Below are positions 8,189-16,186 of a stretch of DNA of 64,000 bases, piece after piece. Source of the DNA: Lacticaseibacillus sharpeae JCM 1186 = DSM 20505 (GTDB lineage: Bacteria; Bacillota; Bacilli; Lactobacillales; Lactobacillaceae); NCBI RefSeq assembly GCF_001436225.1, contig NZ_AYYO01000010.1:62001-126000 (forward strand). The letters are read 5' to 3'. Each line of letters starts with the position of its first letter. Position 1 is the stretch's first letter. A program made the position numbers and the translations under genes. The notes beneath the pieces were generated by a model that saw only the letters and a list, made by a program, of their open reading frames with translations, made no database searches and was not told the DNA's origin.

Positions 8189-10075
8189 TTGCAAACTCTA
8201 ACTGCCAGTGGCGTGAACAAGGCGTACGGCGACAAACAGTTGCTGCACAACATTGATTTTTTAATTAACGAAGGTGACCGAATCGGCCTCATTGGGGTTA
8301 ATGGCACCGGGAAGACCACGTTACTGCGCGGCCTGGCCGGGTCCGACCCGTTTGATTCCGGTGATATTCAGACCCCGAAGAACTACAGTATTTCCTTCCT
8401 GGAACAATCACCAGACCTGGACGAAAACGCCAAGATTATGGACGCCGTCTACCACGGGGACTCGCCAGTATTCCAGGCGATTCGGGACTACGAACGCGTC
8501 TTAGATCAGTACACGCAAAACCCCATGGATGAAGCCGTGCAGGAGCAGTACACCAAGGCCGACGCGCGGATGACGCAGCTGGACGCGTGGGATGCGGAAA
8601 CAAACATTAAAACCATCCTGACCCAGTTGCACCTGACCGACCTCGACCAACGCATTGGTGCACTGTCTGGGGGCCAGCGGAAGCGTGTGGGGCTCGCGCA
8701 GGTGCTCATTGAAAGTCCAGACCTACTGATTCTGGACGAACCGACTAACCACCTGGACTTTGACTCCATTGCGTGGCTGGAAAAGTACTTGGCGGCCTAC
8801 AAGGGGGCACTGCTCGTTGTGACCCATGACCGTTACTTCCTCGACCGCGTGGCCAACCGCATTTTCGAACTTGACCTCGGGCACCTCGGCATTTATCCCG
8901 GGAACTACCAGGCGTACGTCGAGCAGAAGGCAACGCAGGTGGAACAAGAGACCCTCGCGGCCCACAAGCAGGCGCAGCTCTACAAGCACGAGCTGGCCTG
9001 GATGCGCGAAGGTGCACACGCCCGGTCGACCAAGCAAAATGCGCGGATTAAGCGCTTTGAGGACATGAAGGCGGGTACCGTGGCGCCAGAACGGGGCAAA
9101 GTGGCCATTGATGTCGGCGGTCAGCGGCTCGGCAAGAAGGTCATCGAGCTGCACGATGCGAGTCTCACGCTGGGCGACCACCGGATTTTGAATCACTTCG
9201 AATTGCTTGTGCAGCGGAATCAGCGCATCGGCATTACCGGGATTAACGGGGCGGGTAAGTCCAGTCTGCTGAACGTCTTTGCCGGTAAGCTCAAACTCGA
9301 CAGTGGGATTTGCGACATCGGTGACACCGTCAAGTTAGGTTACTACCAGCAAACCATGCCGAAACTCGACCAGAACATGCGGGTGATTGAATACCTGCAG
9401 GCGGTGGGTGAGGGGATTACCAACTCAAATGGGGAACACCAAACTGTCACCCAGCTGCTCGATGACTTCCTCTTCCCGCGGGCCAGTCACGGCACGCGGA
9501 TTGACCGCCTCTCTGGTGGGGAACAGCGGCGCTTGTACCTGCTGCAGATTCTGATGCACCAGCCCAACGTGTTGCTGCTGGACGAACCGACTAACGACCT
9601 GGACATCGCGACGCTGACGGTGTTGGAAAATTACCTCGATAGTTTTGCCGGGACGGTCATTACCGTTTCCCATGACCGCTACTTCCTGGACAAGGTTGCC
9701 GACCGGTTGCTGATTTTCGGCGGGAACGGTGCCATTACCCCAGCAACGGGGCGGTTCACCGACTACCTCTCTGCGCAGCAAGAAGCCAGCCCGGCGGACA
9801 CCAAGCCCAAGGCGGTGAAACCTGTTGCTGCTCCCGTTAGCGACCAGCCTAAGACGAAGGTTAAGCTCACGTATGCCGAACAGAAGGAATACGAGACGTT
9901 GATGCCACAGATGGACAAGATTGACGCGCGGATTGCGGAAATTAACGCGGAAATGCAGACCTGTGGGGATGATTACGGGCGTCTGGGGACCTTGCAGGGC
10001 GAACTTGATGAGCTAACGGCCAAGCAGGATGAACTGCTCGACCGCTACGTTTACCTGGACGGATTCGTAAATTAA
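8189..10075 (+). CDS. ABC-F family ATPase (Uup/YfmR type)
   Basis: Soluble translation factor of the ABC-F class, which binds the ribosomal E site. Two ABC domains are present: Walker A GVNGTGKT (about 36-43) and GINGAGKS (about 350-357), signatures LSGGQRKR and LSGGEQRR, and Walker B LILDEPTNHLD and LLLDEPTNDLD. No membrane segments. The region between the domains holds the P-site-tRNA interaction linker. A Pro/Ala/Lys spacer near residues 530-560 leads to a C-terminal coiled coil beginning KLTYAEQKEYE, which is the hallmark of the Uup/YfmR branch rather than of antibiotic-resistance ABC-F proteins. Length 628. Start is TTG 8189 with GGAGG at 8177-8181. Confidence 0.92.
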   Translation: MQTLTASGVNKAYGDKQLLHNIDFLINEGDRIGLIGVNGTGKTTLLRGLAGSDPFDSGDIQTPKNYSISFLEQSPDLDENAKIMDAVYHGDSPVFQAIRDYERVLDQYTQNPMDEAVQEQYTKADARMTQLDAWDAETNIKTILTQLHLTDLDQRIGALSGGQRKRVGLAQVLIESPDLLILDEPTNHLDFDSIAWLEKYLAAYKGALLVVTHDRYFLDRVANRIFELDLGHLGIYPGNYQAYVEQKATQVEQETLAAHKQAQLYKHELAWMREGAHARSTKQNARIKRFEDMKAGTVAPERGKVAIDVGGQRLGKKVIELHDASLTLGDHRILNHFELLVQRNQRIGITGINGAGKSSLLNVFAGKLKLDSGICDIGDTVKLGYYQQTMPKLDQNMRVIEYLQAVGEGITNSNGEHQTVTQLLDDFLFPRASHGTRIDRLSGGEQRRLYLLQILMHQPNVLLLDEPTNDLDIATLTVLENYLDSFAGTVITVSHDRYFLDKVADRLLIFGGNGAITPATGRFTDYLSAQQEASPADTKPKAVKPVAAPVSDQPKTKVKLTYAEQKEYETLMPQMDKIDARIAEINAEMQTCGDDYGRLGTLQGELDELTAKQDELLDRYVYLDGFVN

Positions 10076-10082
10076 CCTAAAG

Positions 10083-10113
10083 AACGGCGTGACGATTGTC
10101 ACGCCGTTTTTTT
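10083..10113 (+). terminator. Terminator after the ABC-F gene
   Basis: AACGGCGTGAC (10083-10093), loop GATT, GTCACGCCGTT (10098-10108), then TTTTT. Confidence 0.95.
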
Positions 10114-10226
10114 GCGCAGGCCTGTGGATTTAATTCATGGTGTAATTTAATTATGGGGGCGCCATCAGTTTAGCTAGTGTAGATAATTTTAGTTATGTAA
10201 ACTACGCCCAATTTCCGCCCCGGGAC

Positions 10227-10272
10227 CAAAAACGCCCCCGCAATTCCCAATGTCGGAATTGCGGGGGCGTTT
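10227..10272 (-). terminator. Terminator of the HlyIII-like gene
   Basis: A 17-pair stem whose arms are 10231-10247 and 10255-10271 (GC-rich core CGCCCCCG). Read on the minus strand it ends in TTTTT. The 110 bases between it and the previous terminator hold no gene that I can see. Confidence 0.93.
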
Positions 10273-10289
10273 GCGTTAAACACGTTCGT

Positions 10290-10943
10290 TTAGACGAAGA
10301 AGTAAATGGAGAAGAACATGAACGCCGAACCGGCCATGACGAACAGGTGCCAGATGACGTGGATGTACGGAATCTGCCGCTGGGTGTACAGCAGCGCGCC
10401 CAGCGTGTAGCTTACACCGCCGGCTACCAGCAGGCCAATGCCGATGGCGCCAAGGTGCGTGGCTAATGGCTCGGCGGCCACGACACACATCCAGCCGAGG
10501 ATGATGTAGATGGCAACTTCAAGCTTTTTGAAGCGGCCCACGAAGAAGCAATCCAGGCCGATACCCGCCGCACACAGCAGCCAGATGACCGCCAGCAGCG
10601 TGATGCCCATGCGGCCGCCGATTGCGATGAGGCAGTATGGCAGGTACGAACCCGCAATCAGGATGAACACACCAGAATGATCCATGACCTGGAAGATATG
10701 CCGCGCCTTGGTGAAGTACAGGGCGTGGAAGAGGGTGGAGGCTGTATATAGAAGAATCAGGGCAATCCCAAAGCCGGTGAAGGCCACAATCCGCAGTGCA
10801 TCCCCCGTTGCGGCGGCTTTCAAAATCAAGAGCGTGGTTGCGGCGGTTGCGAGCAGAATGCCGATGCCGTGGGTGATTGCACTCCAAATTTCATTATATA
10901 GTGCGTATAACCGCTGATTTGTCTTCGGTGCAGTAGCCATCAT
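10290..10943 (-). CDS. HlyIII/PAQR-family membrane protein
   Basis: Seven-helix integral membrane protein of the hemolysin III/adiponectin-receptor-like family. The 217 residues show the family's metal-site motifs: TLFHAL near residue 70, DHSGVFILIAGSYLP near residues 87-101, and HVIWHLFVMAG near the C-terminus. The name comes from one Bacillus cereus protein; a haemolytic role here is not implied, and the family is better regarded as putative zinc-dependent membrane hydrolases. ATG 10943 is preferred to the TTG 15 bases earlier because GGAGG (10952-10956, complement) stands 8 bases before it. Transcribed alone, between a strong promoter and a strong terminator. Confidence 0.9.
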   Translation of the reverse strand: MMATAPKTNQRLYALYNEIWSAITHGIGILLATAATTLLILKAAATGDALRIVAFTGFGIALILLYTASTLFHALYFTKARHIFQVMDHSGVFILIAGSYLPYCLIAIGGRMGITLLAVIWLLCAAGIGLDCFFVGRFKKLEVAIYIILGWMCVVAAEPLATHLGAIGIGLLVAGGVSYTLGALLYTQRQIPYIHVIWHLFVMAGSAFMFFSIYFFV

Positions 10944-11012
10944 GTTGGTGTCCTCCAATAATGCTGAATCTGAGTTGCAAAAAATTCAGTTGCGAAATCG
11001 TTCTACAGGTAT

Positions 11013-11041
11013 ATAATACCGTTATGGAATCGCAGTTTCAA
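11013..11041 (-). promoter_or_regulatory. Promoter of the HlyIII-like gene
   Basis: On the minus strand TTGAAA (11036-11041), a 17-base spacer, and TATTAT (11013-11018). The start would be near 11006, about 60 bases before the ATG. Confidence 0.7.
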
Positions 11042-11098
11042 GTACATCTAGTTTTTAAAACTAAATAAGATAGTCTAGTCTTTTTAGGGCGGATTAGG

Positions 11099-11153
11099 TA
11101 TACTAGTAGGGAAATAAGCGGACGGTGGCCCCGCGTGGCAATCACGTCCGTGC
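11099..11153 (+). promoter_or_regulatory. degV promoter element and structured leader
   Basis: TATACT at 11099-11104 is a likely -10. The leader contains GGACGGTG (from 11120) that can fold onto CACGTCC (ending near 11147), with CGTG/CACG pairing nested inside. No T tract follows, so it is not a terminator, and it matches no riboswitch that I recognise. Confidence 0.35.
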
Positions 11154-11195
11154 ACGTAACCAAGACTTTATTACACGAGAAAGAGTGGCGTCCAT

Positions 11196-12038
11196 ATGTC
11201 TAAGATCAAAATTGTCACCGATTCATCAGTTCAGATGACGGATGAGGAAATCAAAGAATACGGGGTAACGATCATTCCACTGACTGTGATGATTGACAAC
11301 ACAGTCTACGTTGACGGCGAAACGATTCAGCGTGATGAGTTCGTTCAGAAGATGGCGACAGCGGATAGTTTACCTAAGACCAGTCAGCCCGCCGTGGGCA
11401 CGGTGCTGGAAACCTTCAACGACTTGACCAAGGATGGCAGTCAGGTGCTGGCCATCTTCATGGCTGAGAGTTTGAGCGGGACCGTTAACTCTGGTCGGCA
11501 AGCTGCCGAGATGAGTGACGGCCAGGTGACCGTGGTTGATTCTGGCTTCACCGACCGCGCAATGTCTTTCCAGGTAATTGAAGCCGCTAAGATGGCCGCA
11601 GAAGGCACCAGCATGGACGCCATCGTCGACGCGCTGGCTGAAGTGCGTGCCAACACCGTGCTGCGGATGGCCGTGGTTAAACTCGACAACCTGGTCAAGG
11701 GTGGCCGGCTTTCCCGGACCGCGGGCCTGATTACCAGCGTGCTGAACATCAAGCTCGAACTCATGATGGAGAACGGCAAGCTCGAGGTCATGAAGAAGGT
11801 GCGGGGCATGAAGGCCATCAAGGCGTTCAAGGATGAGGTTATCCAGCAGATGAGCCAGAAGCCGAACGTCAAGGGCGTCGGGGTGTCCTACGTGAACATT
11901 CCCGAAAAGGCAGAAGAAATCGGTGCGGAAATCCGCGCTGCGCTGCCAGGGGTACCCGTACTCGTCCGGCCAACCGGGCCCATCGTTGCGACCCACGCTG
12001 GTGAAGGCGCCTTTGCGATTTTGTACTACGAAGGCTAA
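11196..12038 (+). CDS. DegV-family fatty-acid-binding protein
   Basis: Cytosolic carrier that holds a single fatty acid for phosphorylation by a fatty-acid kinase (the FakA/FakB system). The 280 residues begin with the family signature KIVTDSS, followed by PLTVMIDN, the TSQPAVG motif near residue 65-70, SGTVNSG near residue 96, and GGRLSR near residue 170, the residues that line the lipid pocket. No fakA lies nearby; lactobacilli carry it elsewhere with several DegV paralogues, and a second copy is found here at 42252-43121. The Shine-Dalgarno sequence is weak (AAGAGTGG). It is transcribed alone, with a terminator at 12146. Confidence 0.92.
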   Translation: MSKIKIVTDSSVQMTDEEIKEYGVTIIPLTVMIDNTVYVDGETIQRDEFVQKMATADSLPKTSQPAVGTVLETFNDLTKDGSQVLAIFMAESLSGTVNSGRQAAEMSDGQVTVVDSGFTDRAMSFQVIEAAKMAAEGTSMDAIVDALAEVRANTVLRMAVVKLDNLVKGGRLSRTAGLITSVLNIKLELMMENGKLEVMKKVRGMKAIKAFKDEVIQQMSQKPNVKGVGVSYVNIPEKAEEIGAEIRAALPGVPVLVRPTGPIVATHAGEGAFAILYYEG

Positions 12039-12145
12039 AAAGTTGAGTTTTGCCTAAATTGTGCGTGGATGGTGGCTGGCGGACGTGATTTTCGCTTTAT
12101 CCATTTTGTCCCGGCGCATTTAGGGTGTAAGATGAATATATGATG

Positions 12146-12173
12146 AGGGTGTAGCCTAGGCTTCACCCTTTTT
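12146..12173 (+). terminator. degV terminator
   Basis: AGGGTG (12146-12151) and CACCCT (12164-12169), with AGCC/GGCT inside and T residues after. Confidence 0.8.
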
Positions 12174-12217
12174 GTTAAAGTAACGGTTAGTTTGACGACA
12201 AGTTGAGGGGGACGAAC

Positions 12218-13057
12218 GTGACGGTGAATGCGAAAATTAAGGGCCTCATCACGGGGGTTGTCGGGCTGGTCGTGACGGTTGGCGTGGGTGTGCTGCTGGC
12301 AAGCAAAATGCTGCCCAAGGCCACGCCACTGGACACTTCTGGCACCCACGTTCGCGACCACAAACTGGTCTTGACGGCCGTGGGGGATTCGCTGACCCAC
12401 GGGGTTGGCGATACCACCAGCCAGGGCGGGTACGTTCCGCTCATCGCGCAGGACATTCAGGTCGAAACGGGGATGAAGGTCGCCACCACCAATTTTGGCG
12501 TGACGGGCGATACCTCGACCCAAATCAAAAAACGCTTGGTTAAGGACAAGCAGTTGATTAAACAGCTAAAGCGCGCCGACGTCATCACCATGACCGTCGG
12601 CGGTAATGACTTGATGCACGTGCTGCAAAGTAACCTGCTAGACATCAAGACTGCGGACGTGACGACGGGCATTAATAAGTTTCAAAAGCACTTGAAGAGC
12701 CTGGTCAAGGCCATTCGGCAGGATAATCCGGATGCACCGCTATACATCTTTGGCATCTACAATCCGTTTTACGTGTACTTCCCGAACGTGACGAAGATGC
12801 AAACGAGCGTGCACCGCTGGAATAACCAAACGCAAAAAACGATTGGTAAGATGGACAACACGTACTACGTTGACATTGATTCAGTGCTGACTAAGGGCGA
12901 TAGCGGTAGTTCGGCCAGCGCCACGGACGCGGCCAAGGCGGTCAACCGGCTGATTTACGGCAAGGACCATTTTCACCCGAACAACGCGGGGTACGTGCGC
13001 ATGACGGCCCAGTTGTGGGACGTCATGAAGCAATCTGAGGATGACTGGGAGGAATAA
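12218..13057 (+). CDS. SGNH/GDSL hydrolase, membrane-anchored (YpmR-like)
   Basis: Extracytoplasmic esterase or lipase-like hydrolase of 279 residues. A single N-terminal membrane anchor (about 9-30) precedes the catalytic domain, which shows block I GDSLTHG near residue 55 (Ser nucleophile), the Gly and Asn blocks around GGND near residue 127, and block V DHFHPN near residue 250 with the catalytic Asp and His. Start GTG 12218 is chosen because AGGGGG lies 6 bases before it; the longer TTG frame at 12203 has no ribosome site. It is followed by ypmS, msrA and yozE as in Bacillus ypmR-ypmS-msr. The substrate is not known. Confidence 0.9.
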   Translation: MTVNAKIKGLITGVVGLVVTVGVGVLLASKMLPKATPLDTSGTHVRDHKLVLTAVGDSLTHGVGDTTSQGGYVPLIAQDIQVETGMKVATTNFGVTGDTSTQIKKRLVKDKQLIKQLKRADVITMTVGGNDLMHVLQSNLLDIKTADVTTGINKFQKHLKSLVKAIRQDNPDAPLYIFGIYNPFYVYFPNVTKMQTSVHRWNNQTQKTIGKMDNTYYVDIDSVLTKGDSGSSASATDAAKAVNRLIYGKDHFHPNNAGYVRMTAQLWDVMKQSEDDWEE

Positions 13058-13059
13058 TC

Positions 13060-13698
13060 GTGGCAGAAACACGAGCGCAAAACAAACAGAAGCAAGGGGC
13101 GCTGAGTACCCCCCGCAAGCCGCGGAAACCAATCAATTGGTGGAAGTGGGTGACCATCATCCTGGTTGGCCTGATTCTGGGTACCGGCATCACGGTCTGG
13201 CATGCAGTGCAGGCGCCGGTCGAACAGACCAAGACGGTTGCGACGGTTAACAGCAAGGGCAGCGTGATGCACGTCAGCTTCACCAAAAAAGAGCTGAACC
13301 GACTCATCGATAACTACCTGAAGAACTACCTGAAACAAGGTGACGTGCAGTACTCACTGACCGTGGGCAACCACGCGGTGGTCAAGGGCTCATTCAAGTT
13401 CTTCGGCGCCAAAATCAACTTTGGACTGCAGTGCGACCCGTACGTGCAAACCAATGGCAATATTTTGCTTAAAGCCACGAAGCTGAACGTCGGGACCTTG
13501 TCCGTACCGCTGTCGTACGTGATGGGCTATGTGGCCAAGAACTACAATTTACCCGACATGGTAACGTTAGACAGCAAGCAAAACACCATCACGCTGCGGC
13601 TCAACCAGTTTGATCTTGGTAACGGCCTGCACGTGAAGGCGGACCGAATTGACCTACAGCACGATGAAATCGACCTGACCGGCTATTTAGCCAAATAA
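13060..13698 (+). CDS. ypmS: YpmS-family membrane-anchored protein (DUF2140)
   Basis: Protein of unknown biochemical role with one N-terminal membrane helix (about 27-47) and an extracytoplasmic domain of about 150 residues that begins VNSKGSVMHVSFTKKELN. That domain looks like a beta-rich lipid- or polymer-binding fold with alternating hydrophobic strands and contains LKATKLNVG and SYVMGYV. Start GTG 13060 has GGAGG at 13048-13052 and follows the upstream stop by two bases, so it is translationally coupled to the GDSL hydrolase. The two travel together in many Bacillota, suggesting a shared task at the membrane surface. Confidence 0.85.
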   Translation: MAETRAQNKQKQGALSTPRKPRKPINWWKWVTIILVGLILGTGITVWHAVQAPVEQTKTVATVNSKGSVMHVSFTKKELNRLIDNYLKNYLKQGDVQYSLTVGNHAVVKGSFKFFGAKINFGLQCDPYVQTNGNILLKATKLNVGTLSVPLSYVMGYVAKNYNLPDMVTLDSKQNTITLRLNQFDLGNGLHVKADRIDLQHDEIDLTGYLAK

Positions 13699-13719
13699 GG
13701 TTAAAGCGGAGGTAATATT

Positions 13720-14232
13720 ATGAGTGAAACAGCAGTTTTTGCCGGCGGGTGCTTCTGGTGCATGGTTGAACCGTTCGAAGAGCAGCCGGGCATCTTGAAC
13801 GTGCTCTCTGGGTACACGGGTGGCCACGTGGCTAACCCAACGTACGAACAGGTGAAGAGCCACACCACCGGTCACACGGAGGCAGTGCAGATTACCTTCG
13901 ACCCCGCAATTATTTCGTATGCGGAGTTGGTTGAAATCTACTGGCGGCAAACCGACCCAACCGACGCCATGGGCCAGTTCCAGGACCGGGGCGATAACTA
14001 CCGCCCCGTGATTTTCGTGAACTCACCAGAGCAGCGCGCAATTGCCGAAAAATCGAAGGCGGCGCTGGTTGCTTCTGGTCGCTTCGATGACCCAATTGTC
14101 ACCACGATTGAGGACGCCAAGCCATTCTACCCGGCGGAAGAGTACCACCAGCAGTTCTACGCGAAGAACCCACGGCGGTATGCAGAAGAACATGTGCAGC
14201 GTTCTGAATTTGGGGACCAGCACTGGAATTAA
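13720..14232 (+). CDS. msrA: Peptide methionine-S-sulfoxide reductase MsrA
   Basis: Repairs oxidised methionine (S-epimer) in proteins. The 170 residues carry the active-site motif GCFWC near residues 10-14, preceded by FAGG, then the substrate-binding stretch SGYTGG and the conserved GDNYRP and AEEYHQQ-like motif near the C-terminus (EEYHQQF). The C-terminal half lacks further cysteines, so recycling probably depends on a thioredoxin acting on the GCFWC cysteines themselves. Good ribosome site (GGAGG). It is in the run GDSL-ypmS-msrA-yozE. Confidence 0.96.
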   Translation: MSETAVFAGGCFWCMVEPFEEQPGILNVLSGYTGGHVANPTYEQVKSHTTGHTEAVQITFDPAIISYAELVEIYWRQTDPTDAMGQFQDRGDNYRPVIFVNSPEQRAIAEKSKAALVASGRFDDPIVTTIEDAKPFYPAEEYHQQFYAKNPRRYAEEHVQRSEFGDQHWN

Positions 14233-14247
14233 CGTGCGGAGGCAAGT

Positions 14248-14475
14248 ATGACCGAACCTTTTTACCGGTACCTCATGACCCTGCGGAACCCTGAAGATCA
14301 CGGAACGGTGGCGAATTTCGCCAACAACGCCTTCCACGACCACGCATTTCCCAAGCAGGCCACGGATTACCATGAATTATCTGAATATTTGGAATTGAAT
14401 GCGGGGTATTTGCCCAGCATGAGTATTTTTGACGAAGCGTACGCAATGTACCAAGAAGCGCGTACGCGTAGTTAA
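14248..14475 (+). CDS. YozE-family SAM-like protein
   Basis: A 75-residue helical protein of the YozE/UPF0346 family, recognised by FYRYLMTLR near the start, the FANNAFHDHAFPKQ block and the central DYHELSEYLE stretch. The family has a sterile-alpha-motif-like four-helix fold; the function is unknown. It follows msrA by 15 bases with GCGGAGG before the ATG, so it is part of the same transcript. Confidence 0.88.
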   Translation: MTEPFYRYLMTLRNPEDHGTVANFANNAFHDHAFPKQATDYHELSEYLELNAGYLPSMSIFDEAYAMYQEARTRS

Positions 14476-14539
14476 TAGCATCCGCGCGCAGGGGTTCGCC
14501 CGCTGCGTGCAACTTACATAAATGACGGAGGACTAGCAC

Positions 14540-16048
14540 TTGGCAGATAACGAAGAAAACGACGCGGCAGCAAAGACAGCGGCTGCGGATGCACAGACAG
14601 AAACGCCAGCGCAGACACCAACACCGAAGAAGAAACACCGCGTCCCAGTCTGGGCGGCAGTGCTGCTTACGGTTGTTGGCCTGGGCGTTGGGGGCGCCGC
14701 TGGTTACATCGCCAAACCCACGACCCAAACGGTGACGATTGATAGCAAGTCCATCCCCGAGAACTTCCAGAAAGTCCTGCAGGTGTACAGCACCATTAAG
14801 AACAACTACGTCACCCCATCAGCCACCAAAAAATTGGCGGACGGCGCGATTACGGGGATGGTCAACTCACTTGACGATCCATTCTCGAACTACCTGCAAA
14901 ACACGGACGCAACCAGCCTGAATACCCAGATTTCCGGGTCATTCGGGGGCATTGGCGCCACCATGATGCAGACTTCCGACGGCGTCAAGGTTGATTCCGT
15001 CAACTCCGGCAGTGCTGCCCAGAAGGCCGGCATCAAGGCGGGGGACAAGATTGTGAAGGTTAACGGCAAGTCGATGGTCAAAAAGGACATCAACAAGGTC
15101 GTGGCCAAGGTACGCGGCAAGATTGGCACCACGGTCACGATTGTCGTGGACCGTTCGGGCAAGCAGCTTAGTTTCACCATGAAGCGCGCCAAGGTCAGCA
15201 TGCCAAGTGTCAGTGGTAAGATTGACTCCAGCAACAAGCAGATTGGGATTATCACCTTCACTACCTTCACCGAAACCTCGGCCCAGCAGATTAAGAAGAC
15301 AGTCAAGAAGCTGCGGAGCAAGGGGGCCAAGAAGTTTGTCCTCGACCTGCGCGGCAATCCTGGTGGGGTCCTCGATCAAGCACTGGCCATCGACTCGATG
15401 TTCCTGAAGGATGGTCAGACGATCGTTAAGTTGCAGCCACGGAAGGGTAAGGGTGAGACTGAGGTCTACAAGGCGGGAGCTAAGTACGACAACGGCTTTA
15501 AGATTACTGAGCCAACCGTGGTTCTGATTGACGGCAACTCAGCGTCGGCCGCTGAAATCACTGCGGCTGCGCTCAACCAGAGTGCGGGCATCAAGCTGAT
15601 TGGGACGAAGAGTTACGGGAAGGGCACCGTGCAGACGGTTGCCCAGATTAGCAACACGTCCGAACTGAAGCTGACGATTGCTAAGTGGCTCACCCCTGAT
15701 GGGAGCTGGATTCACCACAAGGGGATTAAGCCAACCATTACGGAAGATTACCCGAGCTACGCCTACATTAAGGCCATCTCGGCAACCAGCCTGCAGCCAA
15801 ACCAGGTCAGCACCGATGTGAAGTCGATGCAGAAGATGCTGGTGGCCCTGGGCTACAAGGTGCAGACGGTTAATGGCTACTACGGCAGCGACACGAGTGC
15901 CGCGGTTAAGCAGTTCCAGAGCAAGAACGGACTGAGCGCAACCGGCACCGCCGATGCCAAGACACTTGCCAAGATGGAAATGCAGCTGAGCACCAAGATT
16001 GGCGACAATGACAACGCGATGAAGAAGGCCGAGGCTGAACTGAAATAG
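14540..16048 (+). CDS. S41-family (CtpA-like) carboxy-terminal processing protease
   Basis: Membrane-anchored serine protease of 502 residues that cleaves extracytoplasmic proteins. Order: charged cytoplasmic tail (1-33), membrane helix (about 35-57), a linker, a PDZ domain (about 135-205, with GIKAGDKIVKVNG), the S41 catalytic domain (about 225-400) with the Ser336 nucleophile in SASAAE and the general base Lys361 in SYGKGTVQ, and a C-terminal peptidoglycan-binding domain (about 420-485, VKQFQSKNGLSATG). That last domain should hold the protease at the wall. TTG 14540 is used, behind CGGAGG. A strong terminator ends the unit. Confidence 0.95.
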   Translation: MADNEENDAAAKTAAADAQTETPAQTPTPKKKHRVPVWAAVLLTVVGLGVGGAAGYIAKPTTQTVTIDSKSIPENFQKVLQVYSTIKNNYVTPSATKKLADGAITGMVNSLDDPFSNYLQNTDATSLNTQISGSFGGIGATMMQTSDGVKVDSVNSGSAAQKAGIKAGDKIVKVNGKSMVKKDINKVVAKVRGKIGTTVTIVVDRSGKQLSFTMKRAKVSMPSVSGKIDSSNKQIGIITFTTFTETSAQQIKKTVKKLRSKGAKKFVLDLRGNPGGVLDQALAIDSMFLKDGQTIVKLQPRKGKGETEVYKAGAKYDNGFKITEPTVVLIDGNSASAAEITAAALNQSAGIKLIGTKSYGKGTVQTVAQISNTSELKLTIAKWLTPDGSWIHHKGIKPTITEDYPSYAYIKAISATSLQPNQVSTDVKSMQKMLVALGYKVQTVNGYYGSDTSAAVKQFQSKNGLSATGTADAKTLAKMEMQLSTKIGDNDNAMKKAEAELK

Positions 16049-16065
16049 CACGGCCGAGATGCAGG

Positions 16066-16104
16066 AAGAACGCAGAATCAGGATTGATTCTGCGTTCTTT
16101 TTTA
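16066..16104 (+). terminator. Terminator after the S41 protease gene
   Basis: Fifteen-pair stem, arms 16066-16080 and 16085-16099, loop GGAT, followed by TTTTT. Confidence 0.95.
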
Positions 16105-16186
16105 TCTTGTTGTCCGGTGGTTTTGGCTACCACGCGGGCCTTAAAGCGAGTAAACTGAGGCATAGTAATGTTATCGGAGGTAAAAA

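Noticed and set aside
14540-16048. C-terminal LysM or lipoprotein signal in the S41 protease
   Set aside because: The C-terminal domain fits the peptidoglycan-binding PG_binding_1 pattern, and there is no lipobox Cys.
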